Part shown: positions 9,401-14,450 of the stretch, in pieces
How the letters are laid out: each line of letters starts with the position of its first letter
How positions within the stretch are numbered: the stretch's first letter is position 1
NCBI GenBank assembly: GCA_014634225.1
Contig: BLFN01000393.1
Span: forward strand, 2,564,737 to 2,579,186
Length of the DNA: 14,450 nt
Source of the DNA: Acropora yongei
Taxonomy: Eukaryota; Cnidaria; Anthozoa; Scleractinia; Acroporidae
Reading direction: 5' to 3'
The notes under the pieces: generated by a model
What the model was told of the DNA's origin: nothing
The model's database searches: none
Seen by the model: only the letters and a program-made list of their open reading frames with translations
Position numbers and translations under genes: made by a program

Positions 9401-12164
9401 ATTTACTTCAAATCAGTCAAATGCTGACCTCCTCTCTCTTCTTTTAGATATCGGCTATGAAAAGCCGAGTAGTAATCTGAATTTATTGTTGGCTGCTGCC
9501 GTTGCTGGCGCACAAACTGATGAAGACAACAGCAGCAGTGATGAAGGTGATTTGGAGCCTTTGACCTTCGATAAAGCAATGGAGCTCTGGATGAGGCACA
9601 AGACACCAAAGGGTGAGGCACTATTTCTTGCCACAAGGGGTGTTACATAGTTGAGTAGTCGAGTTGGTGCTCTCCACGTGTCGTGTTTCCCCCGCGAGTC
9701 GTGTGTCTTCCGAGTCGCGCGCGACGCGTGTACCGGTATTTAGCTTGGGGACACTTTATGACTCTTACTCACGCATCCATTTTGTCAAACTGAGTGCATT
9801 CATGGAATAAATCAATAACCTGAACTGACAGGACAACCGGTTTGTTTGTTTTTTTTTGCTTTTAGAAAACAAGGCACCAAAGGAAGAACAAAGAGATGCT
9901 GACAGCGAGGATTCAAGCGAAGAATTTGGTTTCCTTGAAAAAAACCTTCACGAATTCTTCCATGAGCTTAGACGCTATGACATGACTGCTTGGGATGTGG
10001 AGTCAACATACAAGCTTATGTCAAAGCTTACTGATCTTCATATCAAGGAATTTGACGATTTTAACATCTCGCTTAGTATGATTCTCGGGGAGATGATCCG
10101 TCACTGGCGCCCAGAATCAAGCCAAACCGCAGAGTTATTTCTTAGGTAAAGTATGCGAACGGTATTTAGATTTTTGTGTTCAAGTGGAAAAGTACAACGC
10201 TGAACGTGACATCACGCTCAAAGCCATCACGCAGCACGGTATCACGCTAAGGACCGTAACTCAGCAAGGCATCACGCTCAAAGCTATCACGCAACGATGC
10301 CTCTGGAGTCATAACACAACAGCGCACCACACTGCAAGTTATGACACTTAAAGACATCTCATCGGTTTACAGTGTTGAGTGCCGTGTCGGGTGTTGTTGC
10401 ATAATGAATTTGAGCGTTGTGCCTGTCAGTCCACCTTCGCAATGTCTTTTAATATTGTGATTTTTTTTAGCAGCAAAAGAAGGTTGTCCTTGATACCCCT
10501 TCACACCTAATTCTCGCGTAAACCTCCTGGTGACAACCTCCTTGTTGAGCAAGCTTAAGTTTATTTTCCTACATTTTAGAGTATCCGAGAGCGACGAAGC
10601 AGACCTCTCCAGCTTAATCTTGACACTCTGCAACACACCAGTAAAAGTCAAATTTCTGGAGAGGCACATCGCCTCCATATTGACAGCCTCACAGAGAAAG
10701 TTCCCTAATGAATGGCAACCCGAGGCGATAGGAAAACTTCTACAGAACGTGGAAGATAATGGGTTTAATATTGATGCTACAGAAGTGTTCCATCGCATGG
10801 GCAAAGAACAGGGTGAACCAGAGTCACTGGGGAAGCTTGTGCGGCATTATCTCTTAGCAAATGCCGAGAAGGACTCGTTTAGTTGCAGATGCAAAACTGT
10901 TGAATGTGAATGCCCGGCTTATGTCGATGAAGGAATTGCTTTCATCGTTTTTGCTGGGTTGGAGAGAAAGATGGATTGGGATGAAGACAGCAAGTTGACA
11001 TTTTTCAGAAGTGCTACTGATACTTTGTGGACGCCCGAGATTTTGAATGAATTGGGTAAATTCTCTCTTGGTATCTTATCCCATCTCCTGTAGCAAACTA
11101 GAATTTTAAGCTATTCATTTACTAAGTGAAGTCAAGTATTTCTGCTTTCCACATCGCAAACTGAAGCACAGTAAGAAAATACTGCTGGGCCGTTTTCATC
11201 TAAATGGTCACACTTTATAATTTAACCCACACACTCAAAAGTTTGCACCATCTCAATAGTTTTGCAGCATGATAAGCAGCACTACAGGAAAATACTGCTC
11301 ATAAGCAGTTTCCTTTGAATGATCACACGTTAAGATTTCTCCCACAAGGTTAAAAGTTAGAAGCACCTTCTAACTGTAGTAAATCGCACAACAGAAAGTA
11401 CTATTCCGTAGCTTTCATTTGAATGGTCACACTTTACTACTTTACCCACAGACAAAAGTGAGAACCACATTTTTGCAGTATTACTGCACAGCACCACAGG
11501 AAAATACTGCTTAGTAGGATTTCACCCACAGACTCGAAAGTTAGAACCACCTCGGACAGCATAATAAACAGCACCAGGGGAAAAAACTGCACAGAAATTT
11601 GAGTTTCCATTGTTGCACAGGCTACCTTCCTTACGTAGTAATATTCAGGAGGACGGGAAAGTAAGGTTAAATTAGAACTATTTTGATACTGCACAGACTT
11701 AGCTGAGACCATGCTGTCATGACATTGGCAATAAGAAGCTTCACTTAGAAATTTTTTGCTCTCCGCTTAGGTGAGCTCTTCAACATAAAGGATGCCATCA
11801 AAGTTTGTAATCCACTAGTAGACAGGCGTCTGAACTGGAATGCCAAAGAGTTTGTAAGCGCCGAAGACCACACAGCGGTCGATAAAGCGCAGAAGAAACT
11901 CTACCCTCAGCGCCGTTGCAAGGGTGTAAGGTGCTCGAATCAGCCTAAAAGAGGTTGCTATTTCGACATGTGCGGCCGGTGTTGCAAGAAGGTTGGAGAG
12001 GCATGTACTGTTCACGAAGATATGAGCTTCTTTGAGCCGCCAGTGTTTCATGGAAATTACAGTCTTATGAAAATCGAACCCAGGGTTTTCTTAAGGTGTG
12101 TATTGAGTTAATAGGGAGTTAAAGAAACGACGATGGTAATCGATGATTTGATTGGTTGAATGAT

Positions 12165-12201
<37 letters not shown>

Positions 12202-12456
12202 TGCAATTTCTTTGCGTAGTAATCTGCTAAACAGCGACGTGAAAGTTTACAAGCGGGTATATTATTATCTATTGAATAGAGCAGTTTTCAAATGACTGTC
12301 GAAATTCGTTACTCTAAAAAAGTCTCGCGCCAGCTCTTCAAGAAAGAAGAAGCAAAATGAAAACCAATAGCACCTTGTACAGGCAATTTTTGGTGGTGGT
12401 TGAGCAAGTTTCTGGTAATTGATGCGGAATTGTAATTGGTTCATGGCGTTGTTTAC

Positions 12457-12490
<34 letters not shown>

Positions 12491-13382
12491 ATTGGTTTTC
12501 CGGCAGTCATTTGAAAACCGCTCTTAGTACTACCAATTGCAAACCCAAACCAAACTTATTGACTTTGTTTGCATGGTCATAACAAGACCCGTACTACCGG
12601 AGCTATGCCCTTTGAGAGGCAAAACGCCTTGTGAAACCAACCGTACCATTTAGACTTGAGTCTGTAAGTGTTAATTATTCCGTGCAAGGAGATTCACGAA
12701 AACACCTTCGGGGAAATCTAACAAATTGCGTTGCAAGTTGACCAATAAGTTAAAACCGAATTTCAGTTGAAAACAAATCCGTGTAATATCAACTAATCCA
12801 CTTTGCTTCATTCGCCGCAGCTCCAAAACGGATTTAGATCATCTTGTCGGCCTGACTCCCTTTCGGAGTGTTATTTTCGGATCAGACTTCTCTGTACATG
12901 ATGATGACGTCATCAAGGTCGTAGACCTCTGCAAAGAGAGTTTGGTGGTGCTCGAGGTGGGGTCTTCCAATACAGGGGCTGGCGTATGGTTATCAGATGT
13001 GGCCGTTCACTATATTGCCAACAACTGCCCCAATCTGCGCAAACTCCGCCTGGAATCCGTCACTGGCGTCACTGACAACGCAGTTACCGACGTCATGAGT
13101 AAGTGTACGCTGTTAGAAGAGCTTGAAGTCAGTGGTCATGACCGTAGCTCAGGTTCACTGACAGATGAAGGCATTAAGCAGCTGTTCGACCTGAGTGTGT
13201 TGCCCAATCTGAAGGGTTTGATCATAACAGATCAAATGCGCGTGCGCCATGATGTGGTGTACCGTCTACGCAGGCGTAGACCTAAGTTGAAGATTATCGC
13301 CGGTGAAACTGATAGCGATAGCTTTGCTCATTCTATGGTTCTGTCTATGTGCGGTATGAGTTACGGGGATGGGCTGTATTAA
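6402..13382 (+). CDS. uncharacterised protein: tandem CCCH zinc fingers, helical core, Cys/His cluster, C-terminal LRR (10 exons, 677 aa)
   Basis: Exons: 6402-6424, 6805-6825, 6983-7052, 7776-7855, 8822-8853, 9448-9612, 9866-10145, 10580-11055, 11771-12095, 12821-13382. All introns are GT-AG and the phases join into one 2,034-nt frame. Domains in order: CCCH finger 1 (C14-X7-C22-X5-C28-X3-H32), finger 2 (C40-X7-C48-X5-C54-X3-H58), an acidic/Ser linker (about 99-112), a helical middle (about 140-400) with a small CxC-X4-CxC cluster (C326, C328, C333, C335), a Cys/His cluster (C432, C437, C445, C450, C453, C454, C461, H464), and leucine-rich repeats of the Cys-containing F-box-LRR/AMN1 style (about 535-630). 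The fingers resemble makorins and so suggest RNA binding; no RING domain is seen, so it is not a makorin ligase. The LRR suggests a protein-binding end, without a visible F-box. The start codon has a good context (aagATGG). I do not know a named family with this order. The frame continuity is strong evidence for one gene; function is not established. Confidence 0.87.
6425..6804 (+). other. CCCH/LRR gene intron 1, nothing recognised
   Basis: 380-bp AT-rich intron. First introns next to compact promoters often carry enhancers, but no specific site stands out. Confidence 0.85.
6805..6825 (+). CDS. CCCH/LRR gene exon 2, 21-nt microexon
   Basis: Acceptor gttttccag, donor gtgagt. Encodes RANGFC and the edges of two Arg codons; C14 is the first zinc ligand of finger 1. 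Same phase at both ends, so skipping preserves the frame but removes this ligand. Confidence 0.82.
6983..7052 (+). CDS. CCCH/LRR gene exon 3 (zinc finger 1)
   Basis: Acceptor ctcgtcag, donor gtaagc. YYIRGECREGNNCRFSHD supplies C22, C28 and H32 of finger 1. The sequence closely resembles makorin finger 1 (C-R-Y-[YF]-x-x-G-x-C-x-E-G-x-x-C-x-[FY]-S-H-D). Confidence 0.92.
7220..7445 (+). repeat. possible SINE-like interspersed repeat
   Basis: Near 7255 ggttcaggtcc resembles a Pol III B box (GGTTCRANTCC, one mismatch). An (AAT)n run at 7301-7330 and a GC-richer 3' part (7335-7440) unlike the flanks follow. No good A box was found, so this is tentative. Confidence 0.35.
7301..7330 (+). repeat. (AAT)n microsatellite, imperfect
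   Basis: Interrupted AAT trinucleotide repeat inside the candidate interspersed repeat. Confidence 0.85.
7611..7720. repeat. inverted repeat, about 17-bp arms
   Basis: tgacgctactctggttt at 7611-7627 pairs with aaaccagagtagcatca at 7704-7720, one mismatch in 17. A weaker match continues outward (ccaggtgggcaatcag against gcctggctcaatca). It could be a short foldback element of about 150 bp. Confidence 0.65.
7776..7855 (+). CDS. CCCH/LRR gene exon 4 (zinc finger 2)
   Basis: Acceptor tttccaag, donor gtaagt. VCHYYQEGRCVFGKDCWYNH gives C40, C48, C54 and H58, again with makorin-like spacing and residues. Confidence 0.92.
8138..8198. repeat. perfect palindrome, 30-bp arms, 1-nt spacer
   Basis: Arms 8138-8167 and 8169-8198 are exact reverse complements around a single T at 8168. 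The arm begins tgaacttgacatgataaatg. It could extrude a cruciform, or fold to a 30-bp RNA hairpin in intron 4. It probably belongs to a larger foldback element spanning about 8080-8460. Confidence 0.9.
8329..8434. repeat. long two-step inverted repeat (foldback element)
   Basis: Outer arms of 23 bp (8329-8351 and 8412-8434) are exact reverse complements, and inner arms of 15 bp (8360-8374 and 8390-8404) are also exact. The loop at 8375-8389 is tcagccttcggcttc. The small asymmetric interior (8352-8359 against 8405-8411) would be an internal bulge. Diverged pairing continues outside (around 8311-8328 against 8435-8452). Confidence 0.9.
8822..8853 (+). CDS. CCCH/LRR gene exon 5, 32-nt small exon
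   Basis: Acceptor cccctacag, donor gtgagt. Encodes M/PPLCPSLSVL and the first base of Asp. It is required to connect the phase of exon 4 (2 bases over) to that of exon 6 (needs 1 base), which is the main support for this short exon. Confidence 0.75.
8854..9447 (+). other. CCCH/LRR gene intron 5
   Basis: 594-bp intron. The only structure seen is an imperfect inverted repeat at 9275-9336. Confidence 0.85.
9275..9336. repeat. imperfect inverted repeat, about 19-bp arms
   Basis: gtgagacacacaaggggaaa (9275-9294) pairs with tttccctcatgtgtctcac (9318-9336), with a short mismatched step. A T/C-rich loop lies between the arms. Purpose unknown. Confidence 0.65.
9448..9612 (+). CDS. CCCH/LRR gene exon 6 (acidic linker)
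   Basis: Acceptor tcttcttttag, donor gtgagg. Contains LLLAAAVAGAQTDEDNSSSD, a hydrophobic patch followed by an acidic/Ser run. It recalls the L-L-A-A-G plus acidic stretch near makorin C-termini; this similarity is weak and possibly accidental. Confidence 0.88.
9655..9740. other. CpG-dense patch in intron 6
   Basis: A GC-rich block in AT-rich intron with many CpG dinucleotides, a repeated gagtcg word, CACGTG at 9675-9680 and the 12-bp palindrome gtcgcgcgcgac (9714-9725). It may be an insertion, or a small CpG-type regulatory element; the sequence alone does not decide. Confidence 0.5.
9866..10145 (+). CDS. CCCH/LRR gene exon 7 (helical region)
   Basis: Acceptor gcttttag, donor gtaaag. A charged start (ENKAPKEEQRDADSEDSSEE) leads into amphipathic helix-like segments such as LHEFFHELRRYDMTAWDVES and ISLSMILGEMIRHW. 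No family recognised. Confidence 0.9.
10146..10579 (+). other. CCCH/LRR gene intron 7
   Basis: 434-bp intron carrying the short-period repeat at about 10209-10300; otherwise nothing recognised. Confidence 0.85.
10209..10300 (+). repeat. minisatellite-like repeat, 60-bp period with ATCACGC subunits
   Basis: catcacgctcaaagc occurs at 10210 and again at 10270 with few changes around it. The heptamer atcacgc recurs five times (10211, 10226, 10250, 10271, 10286). Less than two full units remain. Confidence 0.75.
10580..11055 (+). CDS. CCCH/LRR gene exon 8 (helical region and CxC cluster)
   Basis: Acceptor acattttag, donor gtaaat. 158 codons, predicted mostly helical, with SCRCKTVECECP at 325-336 holding four closely spaced cysteines that could bind a metal. 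No family recognised. Confidence 0.92.
11056..11770 (+). other. CCCH/LRR gene intron 8
   Basis: 715-bp intron, more than half of it made of a degenerate tandem repeat (11176-11595). No coding segment seen. Confidence 0.85.
11176..11595 (+). repeat. degenerate tandem repeat, about 106-113 bp units
   Basis: Unit starts marked by aaaatactgc or close variants lie at 11176, 11289, 11395, 11501 and 11581. Each full unit continues with tcatttgaatggtcacac, cccacagactcaaaagttag and cagcaccacagg. The fourth unit is shortened to 80 bp by loss of the gaatggtcacac part, and the fifth is only a start. I recall similar arrays in stony-coral genomes, but cannot check it. Confidence 0.85.
11771..12095 (+). 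CDS. CCCH/LRR gene exon 9 (Cys/His cluster)
   Basis: Acceptor tccgcttag, donor gtgtgt. The cluster C-X4-C-X7-C-X4-C-X2-CC-X6-C-X2-H (432-464) includes GCYFDMCGRCCKK. It resembles the short Cys-rich C-terminal motif I recall in DUS1L tRNA-dihydrouridine synthases (C-V-F-x-x-C-R-x-C-C-K-K ... C-x-x-H). Probably a zinc-binding module. Confidence 0.88.
12096..12820 (+). other. CCCH/LRR gene intron 9
   Basis: 725-bp intron containing the MITE-like element at 12278-12525. The flanks (12096-12277 and 12526-12820) show nothing recognisable. Confidence 0.85.
12278..12525. mobile_element. MITE with about 27-bp terminal inverted repeats
   Basis: The left end agagcagttttcaaatgact and the right end, read on the other strand, agagcggttttcaaatgact match with one mismatch; both continue g-t/c-c-g. 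The 248-bp interior has no coding capacity and carries several CCAAT-type boxes (attggtt, gattggtcgg). Flanking ta on both sides may be a TA target duplication, but the exact edge is ambiguous by one base. I recall this end sequence from coral genomes. Confidence 0.85.
12821..13382 (+). CDS. CCCH/LRR gene exon 10 (LRR and stop)
   Basis: Acceptor tcgccgcag. Residues 492-677. Contains NCPNLRKLRLESVTGVTDNA, CTLLEELEVSG, LTDEGIKQLF and LPNLKGLIITD, the spacing of Cys-containing LRRs with T-D positions as in FBXL proteins and AMN1. A basic stretch (YRLRRRRPKLK) follows, then a polar tail and TAA. Confidence 0.93.
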
Positions 13383-14450
13383 CGACCACTGCGACAAGAG
13401 AGAAGTCTCCTTTTCTTGTTATGCAATTTGGGAAATCACTTATTGCTTATTAGCTTTCAGACGAGTTCCACCCGCTTCTCATTTCGACTTGAGTGAACTA
13501 TAGATCAAAGGGGTTTTGCCAGACCGATCTTTTCTTTCTTGTAATTAATTCCACACAAAGTAAATTGATATTTATGGAGAAAAATAAGTGAGAGGGATCC
13601 GATTAAGGCCGGGTTAAATCTCACTTGTGAGAAATATATATTTATTTGTTAGAATTGATTTGGTTTTGTAAATAACAGAGTAAATATTTTTTTGTTAGAA
13701 TTAGTTGCATTTCACAGTATGAAATTGAGTTATCCGTGTTCAATTTGAAAAACACTGAGTGTAAATGCCAAGCAGTGAACTTAAAATACAGATTCAAAAA
13801 TTTGTACTTGATTTTTGTACCTAATGACTCATTACTTTTAATGATAATTTGTTCAGCTCAGTGGGCAATGTTTGACATTTGCGCGACATCTGTCAAGGGG
13901 CTACTACATACGAAACGAATGAAATAGTGAATACGTATAGACTGAAACACCAGTTAATAACGCGCGGCAGCTGCTTTACAGGTCTCATCTGTTTTGAGGC
14001 CTTGAAACAACTCAGTAATTTTCTTGGTTTGCCCCATAGTAAACACGCGAGACGTGTGTGAAAATTAATGGTAATCAATCAGGATTGAACTCTGACGTAT
14101 CCTCTACCCATGGCGAGTGACAAACTGTGGTCAAAGGTATTTAAGACCGTTCGCTACTATACAGTTTAAGTATACAAAAATACTATTGTCGCAACGATCT
14201 ATTTAAACAAGTCTCAGATGAAAGGGCCAAGGAATGCCTGTATGTTAGCTCTGTTTGCCTACAATCATGGACAAAAGTGTTGACACATTTGAGCGAAACA
14301 AACGCTTTCTATCCGCGTCCTTGCGTAAATTCAAATAACATCTTTTTCAGCCATAGCTTAACCCACTCTCCCCCTTTTCAATGTTGAAATACGCTTCGTT
14401 GACACTGCCACTTGGTTACAACATTGAAAAGGGGAGAGGGGGTCGAAAAG
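13383..14450. other. 3' UTR of the CCCH/LRR gene and intergenic DNA
   Basis: No gene recognised on either strand. Only variant poly(A) hexamers are seen after the stop: AATAAG at 13583-13588 and AATATA at 13633-13638. Open frames near 13736-14078 are short and unrecognisable. The far end holds an inverted repeat (14376-14439). Confidence 0.75.
14376..14439. repeat. inverted repeat at window end
   Basis: tctcccccttttcaatgttg (from 14377) pairs with caacattgaaaaggggaga (from 14419), differing by one G/C in the homopolymer run. The loop is about 22 nt. It may be one end of a larger element running off the window. Confidence 0.8.

Noticed and set aside
10367..10804. 145-codon minus-strand open frame.
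   Set aside because: It lies antisense to exon 8 of the CCCH/LRR gene; the plus-strand frame has proper splice sites and continuity.
11176..11595. CRISPR-like array.
   Set aside because: Units are 106-113 bp and diverged along their length, without short identical repeats and unique spacers, and the setting is a eukaryotic intron.
6402..13382. Calling the gene makorin (MKRN1).
   Set aside because: The two CCCH fingers are makorin-like, but there is no RING domain, no further CCCH fingers, and the C-terminus is LRR.
13736..14078. Short open frames on both strands downstream of the CCCH/LRR gene.
   Set aside because: About 60 codons each, overlapping, AT-rich, with no recognisable motif.

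Overview
The window reads as nuclear DNA of an early-branching animal, most likely an anthozoan cnidarian such as a coral or sea anemone. It is AT-rich, every gene is split by GT-AG introns, and the proteins look metazoan (RAD54L, ALKBH7). Several introns carry short terminal-inverted-repeat elements and degenerate tandem repeats of a kind I associate with coral genomes. The phylum is inferred; no single sequence here proves it.

Layout. (1) Positions 466-3094, plus strand: the last six coding exons of RAD54L, the recombination motor ATPase, ending in a normal stop; the 5' part of the gene lies left of the window. (2) Positions 3095-4265: the convergent 3' region between RAD54L and the next gene. 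(3) Positions 4266-6304, minus strand: a complete five-exon ALKBH7 gene (248 aa), the mitochondrial AlkB-family dioxygenase, with all expected Fe(II) and 2-oxoglutarate ligands. (4) Positions 6305-6401: only 97 bp separate the ALKBH7 start codon from the start codon of the next gene on the other strand, so this is probably a compact bidirectional promoter; it holds a perfect E2F-type site, a TATA-like element and a YY1/TISU-like start context. (5) Positions 6402-13382, plus strand: a ten-exon gene that I assembled junction by junction into one continuous frame of 677 aa. It encodes two makorin-like CCCH zinc fingers, an acidic linker, a long helical middle, a dense Cys/His cluster and a C-terminal leucine-rich repeat segment. 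I do not recognise this as a named family; it is the best candidate here for something undescribed. (6) Positions 13383-14450: 3' region and intergenic DNA without a recognisable gene, ending in an inverted repeat.

The introns hold most of the non-coding structure: two MITE-like elements (4590-4806 and 12278-12525), two long near-perfect palindromes in intron 4 of the novel gene, a roughly 106-113 bp tandem repeat in intron 8, a 60-bp-period repeat in intron 7 and a CpG-dense patch in intron 6.

RAD54L acts in homologous recombination and ALKBH7 in mitochondrial necrosis and metabolism. The shared promoter suggests ALKBH7 and the zinc-finger/LRR gene may be co-transcribed, but nothing in the sequence shows that their proteins work together. 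Exon boundaries were set by splice consensus, reading phase and, for the two known genes, recalled protein homology; no transcript data were available.
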